Both the position numbers and the translations under genes were made by a program. From UBA8106 sp913052135 (GTDB lineage Bacteria > Acidobacteriota > Vicinamibacteria > Vicinamibacterales > UBA823), in the NCBI GenBank assembly GCA_913052135.1, contig CAJXDY010000005.1:11314-75313 (forward strand): a DNA stretch of 64,000 nt. The letters run 5' to 3'. The notes under the pieces are model-generated. The model was given only the letters and a program-made list of their open reading frames with translations. It was not told the origin of the DNA and ran no database searches. Shown in pieces: positions 43,245 through 52,496 of this stretch; the stretch's first letter is position 1, and each line of letters opens with the position of its first letter.

Positions 43245-44495
43245 CTATAAACAATGGAACTCGTCAGTCAGCATTCCCTCAAGTGACTCACGGGATTTAA
43301 TGAGTCGCCATTGTTCACCTTCGACCAGTACTTCAGCTGGCCGAGGTCGACGATTGTAATTCGATGACATCGTGGAACCGTAAGCACCTGCATCAAGAAT
43401 TCCAATGACATCTCCAACTTCCAACGGCGGTAAACAATGATCCGTGCCGAAAGAATCACTGCTCTCGCAAAGCGGTCCAACAACATCATACATAGTACTT
43501 GACCCACTCCTGGCGACTGCCGGTATTAGGCGATGCCGAGCACCATACAGTGCTGGACGCATAAATTCACTCATGCCAGCATCGAGAACAGCAAAAAACC
43601 TGTCAGTTGACTGTTTCTTTATATCAACCACGCGTGAGATTAACGCGCCAGCAGGGCCCACAAGCCAGCGTCCTGGCTCAAGCAACATCGTTAAATTAGA
43701 ACCGTGAAATTCGTCTATTAACATCGTTACATAGTCAGTAATTTCGACTACTTTTGATCCATCATGTGAAATTCCTAGTCCGCCACCAACATCTACATGT
43801 TCCAAGACAATACCAGACTGGGCGAGCTCCTGAGCTAAGCCGATTAGCATGCGTGTCGCTTGACGAATTGGTTCGATTATTACAATCTGAGAACCGATAT
43901 GCGCATGGACACCGACGAGCTTCAATTCTTCTCTTCTAGCTGCTTCACGATAAATCGTTAAGGCATCTTCAATTGGAACGCCAAACTTAGCGCGTTGGAT
44001 ACCAGTCGAAATATGAGGGTGACTGAGAGCGTCGATACCAGGATTGACCCGAACAGATACATTGGCTATTAGTTTATGCGCGCGTGCTATCTCCTGAATC
44101 CGTGCCAATTCCCCAGGCGACTCTACATTGATTGTCTTAACACCGAGAGAAACAGCCTTGAGCAGTTCATCCGTTGTTTTGCCAACACCCGTGAATACAA
44201 TTTCCTGTGGCGTGTATCCAGCCCGTAAAGCCACTTCCATCTCGCCACCTGAATTGACATCAACAGAGGCCCCTAAGCCGCGAAGCAATTTCACGATGCC
44301 GAGTGTTGAGTTTGCTTTCAAAGCGTAATGCACAGCATGCGGGTATCTTGACAATGAGCGAGTTAGCTCAAGGTACCGACGACTGATTTCGTTAGCGCTG
44401 TAGACGTATGAAGGCGTCCCAACTGCATCGGCAAGATCGACTAATCGCACGCCGTCACAACTCAAGATGCCTTGATAATCATGAAATCCGGTCAT
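43245..44495 (-). CDS. lysA: Diaminopimelate decarboxylase
   Basis: PLP enzyme that makes lysine from meso-diaminopimelate. The 416 residues contain the Schiff-base lysine in HYALKANSTLG, the phosphate-binding GGGLGISHDG, EPGRWLVGPAG, the active-site Cys segment GPLCESSDSF, and GAYGSTMSSNYNRRPRP. The start is placed at the ATG 44495 (TTG two codons upstream is possible). It lies just upstream of tmk. Other lysine genes are not adjacent; the DapA-like gene at 50392 is probably unrelated to it. Confidence 0.95.
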   Translation of the reverse strand: MTGFHDYQGILSCDGVRLVDLADAVGTPSYVYSANEISRRYLELTRSLSRYPHAVHYALKANSTLGIVKLLRGLGASVDVNSGGEMEVALRAGYTPQEIVFTGVGKTTDELLKAVSLGVKTINVESPGELARIQEIARAHKLIANVSVRVNPGIDALSHPHISTGIQRAKFGVPIEDALTIYREAARREELKLVGVHAHIGSQIVIIEPIRQATRMLIGLAQELAQSGIVLEHVDVGGGLGISHDGSKVVEITDYVTMLIDEFHGSNLTMLLEPGRWLVGPAGALISRVVDIKKQSTDRFFAVLDAGMSEFMRPALYGARHRLIPAVARSGSSTMYDVVGPLCESSDSFGTDHCLPPLEVGDVIGILDAGAYGSTMSSNYNRRPRPAEVLVEGEQWRLIKSRESLEGMLTDEFHCL

Positions 44496-44690
44496 AATCA
44501 ACAGCTGTATATTATGAAAACGCCTACCATCTGGAACAGTCGATCACGGCTGACAAACTAGCGCTTCGCCGCACAACCCCAAGATTACTAGGATCTAAGG
44601 TTGAAATTGGCCAAAGAGGAGATCAATAGATTCGAGAACCGCAGGTTGACTGTTCAATAAATCGTATCCTGCGAAGAAAGTGGACAACGG

Positions 44691-45620
44691 TTAACTGGTA
44701 ATTTGAACAGGTCGCTTGGCAGGAAGCGCCATAGGATCCGCAATAAGTGTTTGGTCCGCTGGGGCTTCATCGATTTGCCAAGAGTTAACATCTTCAAGGA
44801 CTTTCGCAGCGAAATCTGTATGGAGTTTGTGTCCACCACGATGTGCTACCACATGTCCGATAATAGGATAGCCAAGCAACACTAGGTCGCCAACCACGTC
44901 AAGAATTTTATGCCGAACAAACTCATCTTCATAGCGAAGCACGCTGTTCAAGACACCTGTTTCACCAAGGACAACAGCATTATCAAGTGATCCTCCGAGG
45001 GCCAGTCCTTTACGTCGCAGCATCTCGACTTCCTTCAGAAAGCCGAAGGTGCGTGCTGGTGCAATTTGATCGATGAAGGCTGTTTCATCTAGTAGGATCG
45101 TCCGAGACTGATGACGTAATAACGGATGATCGAAACTGATGCTGTAGGTCACCTTAAACTGCTCTGCAGGGTACAAAGCGATCCGCTTGTCTCCCTGGTC
45201 CAAGGAGATCGCTCGCAAAACCCTTAGGTAATGTCTTGGCATGCCGAGTTGTTTTATTCCAGCTTCCTGAATCAAATAGACGAACGGCGAAGCGCTGCCA
45301 TCCATGATCGGGACCTCTGGAGAGTTCAACTCAACCACGACGTTATCAACACCAAGACTCACCAGAGCAGCAAGCAAGTGTTCGACGGTGTCGACTGAAG
45401 CGGCATCACGCGAGAGACCCGTCGCATAACCCGTCTCATAGCGGAGGCTCGATAAATTATCAACAGTGGCAGGTATTTCTAGGCCACCAAGATCGAGACG
45501 GTGAAAACGAATACCGTAATCGGCTGGGGCCGGTTTGAGTGACAACGTAACCTTATTGCCGGAGTGCAGGCCAATGCCGGCGCAAGAAACAGCTCGTCGT
45601 AAAGTTCGTTGTGCGTTCAT
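44691..45620 (-). CDS. lpxC: UDP-3-O-acyl-N-acetylglucosamine deacetylase
   Basis: Committed step of lipid A synthesis; its presence implies an LPS-containing outer membrane. The 309 residues contain the zinc-binding His in TVEHLLAALVSLGVDNV, HKILDVVGDLVLLG (HxxxD) and HRGGHKLH. I set the start at the ATG 45620, preceded by a weak GGGAA. No fabZ fusion at the C-terminus. The gene has its own likely promoter and is followed by a 195-base gap before lysA with nothing recognisable. Confidence 0.96.
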   Translation of the reverse strand: MNAQRTLRRAVSCAGIGLHSGNKVTLSLKPAPADYGIRFHRLDLGGLEIPATVDNLSSLRYETGYATGLSRDAASVDTVEHLLAALVSLGVDNVVVELNSPEVPIMDGSASPFVYLIQEAGIKQLGMPRHYLRVLRAISLDQGDKRIALYPAEQFKVTYSISFDHPLLRHQSRTILLDETAFIDQIAPARTFGFLKEVEMLRRKGLALGGSLDNAVVLGETGVLNSVLRYEDEFVRHKILDVVGDLVLLGYPIIGHVVAHRGGHKLHTDFAAKVLEDVNSWQIDEAPADQTLIADPMALPAKRPVQITS

Positions 45621-45668
45621 ATATTCCCAGCTAATCACTATATTGCTTTTACCAATCTACTGCCATGT

Positions 45669-45697
45669 ATTGTGATTCTTTTAGAATTATCGGTCAA
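45669..45697 (-). promoter_or_regulatory. Candidate promoter of lpxC
   Basis: On the - strand TTGACC (45697-45692, five of six to consensus) and CACAAT (45674-45669, four of six) are separated by exactly 17 bases; the leader to the lpxC ATG would be about 40 bases. Confidence 0.45.
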
Positions 45698-45751
45698 GAT
45701 AGGGGAGCAGGCTAGAGCACCGTTGGCTATTTTTTGAGCGCTAATCACACA

Positions 45752-48622
45752 TTAAACGACTTTAACTGCTGAATTTTGACCAGCATAGAGAATCCTCGAC
45801 AAACTCGCCCCCGTATAAGATTCGGGGTTTTTACAAATAACCTCTGGAGGCCCTTCGGCTACAATCTGCCCTCCCTCTTCACCGCCTTCTGGACCTAGAT
45901 CAATGACATGATCAGCGCATTTAATGACGTCCAGATTATGCTCAATGACGATTACCGTATTGCCTTGATCTACAAGTTTATTAAGCACGTCTAACAGCTT
46001 CCGTGTGTCTTCAAAATGGAGTCCAGTCGTTGGTTCATCCAAGATGTATAAACTCCGTCCCGTTCCCCGACGTGCGAGTTCCTTGGCGAGCTTCACTCGC
46101 TGTGCTTCTCCTCCGCTCAAAGTAGTCGCCGACTGGCCAAGCTTGATGTAACCAAGACCTACATCTTGCAACGTTCGAAGTTTCACTTCGATGGGTGGAA
46201 AATTTTCAAGGAATGGAAGAGCCTGATCGACAGCAAGCTCTAGAACGTCGGCTACGGATTTACCTCGATATTTAATCTCTAAAGTCTCACGATTGTACCG
46301 ACGACCTTTACATGATTCACACGTTACATAGACATTAGGCAGAAACTGCATTTCGATCGCAATCACTCCGCCACCCTGACATGTTTCACAGCGTCCACCC
46401 TTGACGTTGAACGAAAATCTACCTGGGCGAAAACCTCGAGCTTTCGCTTCAGGTATCATTGCAAACAACTCGCGAACAAAAGTGAACAGTCCCGTGTAGG
46501 TTGCAGGATTTGATCGTGGCGTTCGACCAATCGGCGATTGGTCAATCTGGACGATTTTATCGATGAACTCAGTATTATCGATGCGATCATGCTCTCCAGG
46601 TTTGTCAGAGGCCTTGTACAAAGTCTTGGCCAACGACCGATAGACAATGTCATTAACAAGGGTCGACTTACCAGAGCCGCTGACTCCAGTAATGGCAGAA
46701 AAAACACCCACGGGAATGCGGACATCGATATTCTTGAGATTGTTGGCTCTGGCACCACGCACACACAGCGCACCACGGACCGCGTGCCTTCGTTTAGATG
46801 GACACGGAATGCTTCGTTCGCCACGAAGATACTGACCCGTTAGGGAATCACTTTTGTGATTTAGTAATGCCTCAACTCCACCTTGAAAAATCACTCGGCC
46901 ACCATGTTCACCGGCACCCAGTCCAAGATCGATTACGTAATCTGCCGAGCGGATTGTTTCTTCGTCATGCTCGACAACAATCACGGTATTCCCTAGATCT
47001 CGTAGACTGGCAAGAGTCTCAAGTAAAAGGCGATTATCGCGCTGATGGAGACCAATCGAAGGTTCGTCAAGCACGTACAACACACCAACAAGCTTCGCGC
47101 CGATCTGAGTCGCCAGTCTTATGCGTTGACCTTCTCCCCCTGAGATGGTTGCAGCACTTCGATCGAGCGCAAGGTAGCCAACTCCAACATCATCAAGAAA
47201 TCGTAATCTTTCGAGAATTTCACGAATAATACGACCACTAACTAAGTGTTCACGATCAGTTAATTCTATGTTCGAAAAAATACTGATGGCGTCATATATT
47301 ACCAAACGCACATACTCAGAAATCGTGCGGCCCTTAACAGTCACCCCTCGACTGTGAGGTTTCAATCGCTCACCTTTACACGAATCGCATTTGAGAAGAG
47401 CGCGGTACGGTTCGAGTTTTGTTTGATCGGAAAGGCTTCCTTCCTCGTAACGCTTCCGCATATTTGGCACAATGCCTTCGAACCCATCACTCAAAGACTC
47501 GCGTTTGCGAGAAACGTTGCTTCGCCGAGGTTTTCTTTCGTTGCTATCAAACTTTCGTGAAACCTCTGGACGACCGTACAATAGTAATTCCTTCATCTTT
47601 TTAGGTAAGACGCGAAACGGTTTATCGAGAGGCACTTTGAACTTACGTTTGAGACGAAACAGCGCTTCGCGAACCAGTTTCTTGTCTCCCTGCACCCAAG
47701 GCTCGATTGCGCCATCAAGTAGTGAACGTGACGAGTCAGGAACGATCCGCGCAGGATCGAAATCCTTTACCGCACCAAGACCTTGACACTTTGTGCAAGC
47801 GCCATGTGGAGAATTAAATGAAAACGCGCGAGGGGTCATCTCAGGCATACTGATGCCACAATGTGCGCAGGCTAGCACTCTCGAAAATAAGCGGTCTCCA
47901 CCTTCGTAACTATTAATGATGACAGTATCATCAGCTAGTTTCAGGGCTACTTGGATCGATTCACTGAGTCGCCGCTCCATACCGGGCTTTACAATTAGCC
48001 GATCTACAACTACTTCGATGGTATGTTTCCGACGACGGTCAATTTTTAGGTCACTTTCAAGTGTCCGCAACTCACCATCAACGCGCACTCGAGTAAACCC
48101 TTTACCTCGCAGATCAGCCAGATCTTTCTTGAATTCACCCTTCCGTCCTCTGACAATCGGTGCAAGAATGTTGACGCGCTCACCAGTTGGATCAACTTTC
48201 ACCAAGTCGATGATTTGTTCCACCGATTGGGAGGTAATCTCTCGCCCGCACTGCGCACAGTGCGGCACGCCAATACTAGCGAAGAGTAATCGAATGTAGT
48301 CGTATACCTCAGTAACCGTACCAACAGTTGACCTCGGGTTAGACCCCGTTGTCTTCTGCTCAATTGAAATGGAGGGTGATAGGCCGTCTATTGCATCAAC
48401 GTCGGGCTTCTCCAGCTGTTCAAGAAACTGACGAGCGTAAGCCGACAATGATTCAACATACCTGCGTTGTCCTTCAGCATATACGGTGTCAAATGCTAGT
48501 GACGATTTCCCTGAACCAGAAAGTCCAGTAATGACAACGAACTGATCCCGTGGGATGTCAACGTCAATATTCTTGAGATTGTTAACGCGTGCACCGCGTA
48601 CGGCGATTGTTTTGTGGGCCAT
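45752..48622 (-). CDS. uvrA: Excinuclease ABC subunit UvrA
   Basis: Damage-sensing ATPase of nucleotide excision repair. The 956 residues form two ABC-type modules: P-loops GLSGSGKSSLAFDT and GVSGSGKSTLVND, signatures ISGGEGQRIRLATQ and LSGGEAQRVKLAKELARR, and zinc modules (CAHCG...CTKCQ and CETCQ...CESCK). A lysine/arginine-rich insertion near 360-390 lies in the DNA-binding part. Normal length. No clear SOS-type operator was seen in the 156-base gap upstream. Confidence 0.97.
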   Translation of the reverse strand: MAHKTIAVRGARVNNLKNIDVDIPRDQFVVITGLSGSGKSSLAFDTVYAEGQRRYVESLSAYARQFLEQLEKPDVDAIDGLSPSISIEQKTTGSNPRSTVGTVTEVYDYIRLLFASIGVPHCAQCGREITSQSVEQIIDLVKVDPTGERVNILAPIVRGRKGEFKKDLADLRGKGFTRVRVDGELRTLESDLKIDRRRKHTIEVVVDRLIVKPGMERRLSESIQVALKLADDTVIINSYEGGDRLFSRVLACAHCGISMPEMTPRAFSFNSPHGACTKCQGLGAVKDFDPARIVPDSSRSLLDGAIEPWVQGDKKLVREALFRLKRKFKVPLDKPFRVLPKKMKELLLYGRPEVSRKFDSNERKPRRSNVSRKRESLSDGFEGIVPNMRKRYEEGSLSDQTKLEPYRALLKCDSCKGERLKPHSRGVTVKGRTISEYVRLVIYDAISIFSNIELTDREHLVSGRIIREILERLRFLDDVGVGYLALDRSAATISGGEGQRIRLATQIGAKLVGVLYVLDEPSIGLHQRDNRLLLETLASLRDLGNTVIVVEHDEETIRSADYVIDLGLGAGEHGGRVIFQGGVEALLNHKSDSLTGQYLRGERSIPCPSKRRHAVRGALCVRGARANNLKNIDVRIPVGVFSAITGVSGSGKSTLVNDIVYRSLAKTLYKASDKPGEHDRIDNTEFIDKIVQIDQSPIGRTPRSNPATYTGLFTFVRELFAMIPEAKARGFRPGRFSFNVKGGRCETCQGGGVIAIEMQFLPNVYVTCESCKGRRYNRETLEIKYRGKSVADVLELAVDQALPFLENFPPIEVKLRTLQDVGLGYIKLGQSATTLSGGEAQRVKLAKELARRGTGRSLYILDEPTTGLHFEDTRKLLDVLNKLVDQGNTVIVIEHNLDVIKCADHVIDLGPEGGEEGGQIVAEGPPEVICKNPESYTGASLSRILYAGQNSAVKVV

Positions 48623-48778
48623 ATCGCACGGTCAGGCTGTTCTTATCAATGCTAAACCTTAATATTTTATCACCAACTTCCTAAACTCTAGTCAACTGTT
48701 CAATGTGCCAAGATACGAAGAGTCGGCCGTAACCAAATTAACGACAACTACCTAGACCTCTGGTGCAAATCACCCTAG

Positions 48779-49777
48779 CTAAACGTTTAAGTGATACGCG
48801 ACTTCATTGGATGTCACAACGAGGCCACCTCTAGGGTTAATGGCTACCCCAACCAATGCCGGCGCCGTCAAAACCTGCTCTGTCTTACCCTGATCCGTGA
48901 CACGGTAAAGACCACTAGCACCAGCAAGCGCTTCAACGATGTAAAGTGTCCCATCTTTATCAAACGTTAATCCCTGAGGCCGACCGAATACAGTATCTAG
49001 AGGCTGAACTTCCCCTCGTCTATTTATACGATAGATGGTATCAGTCGACGAAAGAGTTGGAGCCGATACATATAAAGTCTGATCACTAGGTCCCACTGTA
49101 AGGTGAAATGCTGCAACACTAGCTGGCAGGGAAGCAAAGACAGACTTCTTGCCGGTCTGATCAACCTGAAAAATCGTGCCAGAACGGTCACCAACAAATA
49201 AAGTGCCATCATTATCAAATGCCAATCCACTCGCAACGCCGAGATCTGTCGCAACCGTCTCGACCTGTCCCGTTGGTGAAACACGGTAAACAGTTCCCTC
49301 AAAACGACTCGACACATACAGTTGGTCGAAGCTATCGAAAACCATTGAGGTGGGATTGGCAATGCCAGACACGAACGGTTCGCGATTTCCATTTGGTGTG
49401 ACACGAAAAATAGAAACTGGCGCTTGGTGCTCACGGGTCCCACTAATAGTCACGTACAAGTTACCAGTACGATCAAAAACCGGACTGTCAACTTGATGTA
49501 AACTTGTGGCAACCGGCACACCGATGTTAATCTCAGCCGTCGCTGATTGCTGTCCACCAATCGTAATCGGCGCTCGGCCAGTCGGCACACCTGGAGGCAC
49601 CAATACTTTAAGAAGTTTTGACGATGCAAATACAATTCTGGCGAAAACTTCCCCGATCCTAATTTCCGGTAACTCTCCAGCTTTATCAAGAAAACCTTCA
49701 CCTTCAATCGTGATACGCCCCCCCTCGATTGCCCAAGGGGGACGAACAACGGTCATGTTAGTTAGCTTATGAGGCAT
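48779..49777 (-). CDS. IPT/TIG plus NHL beta-propeller protein
   Basis: Protein of 332 residues with two parts. Residues about 8-85 form an immunoglobulin-like IPT/TIG fold (GGRITIEGEGF, VLVPPGVPTGRAPITI). Residues about 90-330 are about six blades of an NHL/SMP-30-like propeller; repeats show the pattern ...FDxxGxLYV... (SPVFDRTGNLYVTISG, LAFDNDGTLFVGD, LTFDKDGTLYIVE). No signal peptide or membrane segment is evident, although such architectures are usually exported. No catalytic motif of SMP-30 lactonases is clear. Function unknown; it stands between uvrA and an HNH gene. Confidence 0.75.
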   Translation of the reverse strand: MPHKLTNMTVVRPPWAIEGGRITIEGEGFLDKAGELPEIRIGEVFARIVFASSKLLKVLVPPGVPTGRAPITIGGQQSATAEINIGVPVATSLHQVDSPVFDRTGNLYVTISGTREHQAPVSIFRVTPNGNREPFVSGIANPTSMVFDSFDQLYVSSRFEGTVYRVSPTGQVETVATDLGVASGLAFDNDGTLFVGDRSGTIFQVDQTGKKSVFASLPASVAAFHLTVGPSDQTLYVSAPTLSSTDTIYRINRRGEVQPLDTVFGRPQGLTFDKDGTLYIVEALAGASGLYRVTDQGKTEQVLTAPALVGVAINPRGGLVVTSNEVAYHLNV

Positions 49778-49848
49778 GCAAGTAGAGAGATCTCAGTAAT
49801 GTAGATCCGTAATTCCAGATCAAGTGGTCGAATCAAGGATCTTTAACT

Positions 49849-50382
49849 TCAAGAATCGTCTAATTCGATGTTCCAGTAAATATAATCGCGCCAGCTTTCT
49901 GGAGTTTCACGCAGACCGACCGAGATTCTAATAGCCGGTGTCCGTGTGGGTCGTTTAGGCGTGCGAATCAGTCGCATGCCAGCTTCAGCTGGCGTCCTAC
50001 CGCCTTTACTTCGATTACAAGTAATGCAGCATGTGACAATATTCTCCCAATCCTTTCGTCCACCCTGCGCAACCGGAATAATGTGATCAAACGTAAGATC
50101 AGTCGACGGTGGTGTCTGCCCACAATACTGACAGGCGTGGTGATCCCGAGCGTAGATATTCGCACGGGAAAACGGAACTGTGTCGAAACGCCGCTTAATC
50201 TTAATATAACGAAGAAGTCGAATAACCGATGGCAGTTTAATGCTAAACGAAACCGAACGAATCTCACGATCGTAGACTGAAACAACTTCAACTTTACCTT
50301 GACATAAAAGCGTGATGGCTTTCTGCCAGTTCACTACCTTAAGTGGTTCGTATGTAGCATTAAGTAGGAGGGTTTGTTCCAT
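49849..50382 (-). CDS. HNH endonuclease family protein
   Basis: Protein of 177 residues with an HNH nuclease fold: CQYCG, the metal-coordinating FDHIIPVAQGG, and CCITCNRSKGGRTPAEAGM. N-terminal residues 1-75 (LLNATYEPLKVVNWQKAITL) are typical of a chromosomal family of stand-alone HNH proteins found in many bacteria, not clearly linked to a mobile element or phage. Target is unknown. The start is ten bases after the DapA-like stop, so the two genes are probably co-transcribed. Confidence 0.85.
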   Translation of the reverse strand: MEQTLLLNATYEPLKVVNWQKAITLLCQGKVEVVSVYDREIRSVSFSIKLPSVIRLLRYIKIKRRFDTVPFSRANIYARDHHACQYCGQTPPSTDLTFDHIIPVAQGGRKDWENIVTCCITCNRSKGGRTPAEAGMRLIRTPKRPTRTPAIRISVGLRETPESWRDYIYWNIELDDS

Positions 50383-50391
50383 ACCTAAACA

Positions 50392-51288
50392 TCACAATCC
50401 GACGTGAATCTCCTCGCTAATCAAAGCGATAGCCTCTCGTATCTGGTCAAGACCTTCAGGACGAACCGGTAGTAACGGGTGCCGGGGAGGACCTCCATAA
50501 TAACCAGTAAGGTCCAAGGCCGCCTTTAACCCTGGAACTCCATAAACGGTTGTAACAAGATTCGCTAGTTGGGTCAGTTGTCGCTGCACGACAAGAGCTT
50601 GATCTAACTTGTGCTCTTGAACTAACTGTAACAATTTAACGCAAAGTGCAGGTTGCACGGCAGCAAGAGCCAGAATACCTCCTATGGCACCGACACAAAG
50701 ACTCGCAAAAAACGTAGGCGCAGAACCCACCAAAACACTGAAGCCTGGACTCACTTTAACAACTAGATCGCCAACCTGCTCAATGCTTCCACCAGACTCT
50801 TTAATTCCGATTATATTGGGATGCTCCGACAACTTGCCAACTGCGATTGGTGACAGGTTGACGCCAGTGGCTGCCGAAAAATTATAGAGTAGGACTGGAA
50901 TCGGCGCTGCATCTGCAACAACCGTATAGTGCCTGATCAAAGCTTCCTCAGTCATCAGTCGCTTAAAAAAAGACGGCGTGCGGACGAGTACAGCATCTGC
51001 ACCAGCGTCCGCAGCACGACGCGTTGCTGTAACTGTGGCACGAGTCGATTCTCGCCCAGTGCCTGCAATTACCAAACGACCTGCTGGCATCACAGTTCTG
51101 GTAGTCGCAATCAGCTGGTCTGCCTCGTTATCGTTGACCTGTGCCGACTCACCGTTAGTGCCAAGCACAACAATTCCAGCAAGGTCAGTCTCCATCCAGC
51201 GCGCGAGATTATCACGTAGAGCACCAAGATCGAGTTCGTCGTCGACAAATGGAGTTGGTATCGGTGCAAAGACTCCACAAAAATTCAT
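50392..51288 (-). CDS. DapA-family class I aldolase
   Basis: TIM-barrel aldolase of 298 residues in the dihydrodipicolinate synthase/N-acetylneuraminate lyase superfamily. Schiff-base Lys is in IIGIKESGG (about residue 160) and the Tyr is in LLYNFSA. The usual GTTGE loop reads GTNGE. The partner Tyr and Arg residues that separate DapA from 2-keto-4-hydroxyglutarate-type aldolases were not resolved; mammalian HOGA1-like enzymes share its style. AGGAG precedes the ATG by five bases. The downstream neighbour is an HNH gene and the upstream one a dehydrogenase, a pairing that suggests a catabolic or non-lysine role. Confidence 0.8.
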   Translation of the reverse strand: MNFCGVFAPIPTPFVDDELDLGALRDNLARWMETDLAGIVVLGTNGESAQVNDNEADQLIATTRTVMPAGRLVIAGTGRESTRATVTATRRAADAGADAVLVRTPSFFKRLMTEEALIRHYTVVADAAPIPVLLYNFSAATGVNLSPIAVGKLSEHPNIIGIKESGGSIEQVGDLVVKVSPGFSVLVGSAPTFFASLCVGAIGGILALAAVQPALCVKLLQLVQEHKLDQALVVQRQLTQLANLVTTVYGVPGLKAALDLTGYYGGPPRHPLLPVRPEGLDQIREAIALISEEIHVGL

Positions 51289-51319
51289 GCAGACTCCTCT
51301 TTAAGCAAGTATCTCACCG

Positions 51320-52315
51320 CTACAGGCAACACGAAGGACTCGGCAGGTCACGCATTGTATGGAGACCTGGTGAAGCTTCGATGACTTTTGGAATTGAATT
51401 CACAGCGATCGACGCAGTAGCAATGTCACCGTGGACACCGCCACTTATCTTCATTGCAATTTTAGGCGAGCCCATAATACTAACGGAGTCGTATGATTCT
51501 GGAGCACCGAGATAGGCTTCCATATGCAATTTGATCGCCACACGTCCAGCACGATAGCCTACTCCATCTTGTAAGATTCCACAGACGTATCCTGGTGGCA
51601 CAGTAAGGAACTTACTGGTTATACGTTTACTGGCAATTTTAGGTTTTATCGTATCGGTCACCCTATCGATTTTCCATCCAAGAGCATCAGCAATCATTGA
51701 AATTGATTCCTCTAACCCAACATGTCGAACTGCGCCCTCTAAAACCTTTGCTCGAAACTCTGCTCTAGTCAGACCGCAACCAATCTTCTTCTGAAAGGGT
51801 AAGCGTCGAGTGCTCGCATCCTGAATCCGATCAACTCGTATACGATCAACTCGCTCGCAAACTCCAGTCAAAGATATCGGTAGAGCATCCATCGTGAATC
51901 CGGGGTTAACTCCCGTGCCCAAGACTGCCACTTTAGATCGCTTCGCTAACCGATCAATGCGACGTGCATACCTAACATTTCCGGTGACCGGATAGGATAA
52001 CTCTTCAGATGTCGACACTATCGGCAATTTAACTCTGAGAATCGTCTCAATCTGCGGCGTTACCTGCTTTAGCGACGAACTCGTGCACAAAACGACCGCG
52101 TCAGCCTTCACACGCATACAGGTTGAACTTATGTCGGGGTCAACCGTGACACCGAGTCGATGCCCAACCCCAGCTAACAATCCAGCATCGTGGCCAATTT
52201 TTGATGGATCAACGTCAACGGCTCCTACCACCGTAAAGCCAGATCGCGCGACCATTTGGCCAATAACAGCACTTCCAATCGGTCCGAGACCTACCTGTAT
52301 CACACGAATCGACAT
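51320..52315 (-). CDS. NAD(P)-binding dehydrogenase (diaminopentanoate dehydrogenase/dihydrodipicolinate reductase-like)
   Basis: 331-residue dehydrogenase with an N-terminal Rossmann fold (RVIQVGLGPIGSAVIGQM) and a C-terminal substrate domain. The motif GTGVNPGFTMDALP in the middle is typical of 2,4-diaminopentanoate dehydrogenase-like proteins related to DapB. I set the start at ATG 52315, which follows GGGAGAAA; the open frame runs 24 codons further, but its first ATG overlaps a TATAAT hexamer. It lies 31 bases upstream of the DapA-like gene, so the two proteins may act in one pathway. Substrate unknown. Confidence 0.7.
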   Translation of the reverse strand: MSIRVIQVGLGPIGSAVIGQMVARSGFTVVGAVDVDPSKIGHDAGLLAGVGHRLGVTVDPDISSTCMRVKADAVVLCTSSSLKQVTPQIETILRVKLPIVSTSEELSYPVTGNVRYARRIDRLAKRSKVAVLGTGVNPGFTMDALPISLTGVCERVDRIRVDRIQDASTRRLPFQKKIGCGLTRAEFRAKVLEGAVRHVGLEESISMIADALGWKIDRVTDTIKPKIASKRITSKFLTVPPGYVCGILQDGVGYRAGRVAIKLHMEAYLGAPESYDSVSIMGSPKIAMKISGGVHGDIATASIAVNSIPKVIEASPGLHTMRDLPSPSCCL

Positions 52316-52385
52316 TAACCGTTTCTCCCCCACGTTTGTACGTGAACGCACAAAGCATATTGCTACAGTATTATTTAAAATTACC

Positions 52386-52391
52386 ATTATA
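52386..52391 (-). promoter_or_regulatory. Perfect -10 element of the dehydrogenase gene
   Basis: TATAAT on the - strand, about 70 bases upstream of the chosen start at 52315. It overlaps the first in-frame ATG (52387), so a transcript starting here could not use that codon; this supports the shorter protein. No -35 is clear. Confidence 0.35.
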
Positions 52392-52496
52392 CGATGATCG
52401 ACTGAAATCTGGCCTTACCCGAGTTCTGTCATTGAGAATGGTGTAGCATGCCTCAAGGTTGATCACTCATATAAGGGGGCACGAAGGAGACTTTCA

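Noticed and set aside
44502..44690. tRNA-like T-arm (GGTTCTCGAATC on the - strand) between lpxC and lysA
   Set aside because: No matching acceptor stem, D-arm or anticodon arm around it; the loop does not fit TTCRANY.
49849..50382. HNH gene as a homing endonuclease or phage remnant
   Set aside because: It lies in an operon with metabolic genes and resembles a common chromosomal HNH family; no intron, intein or phage genes nearby.
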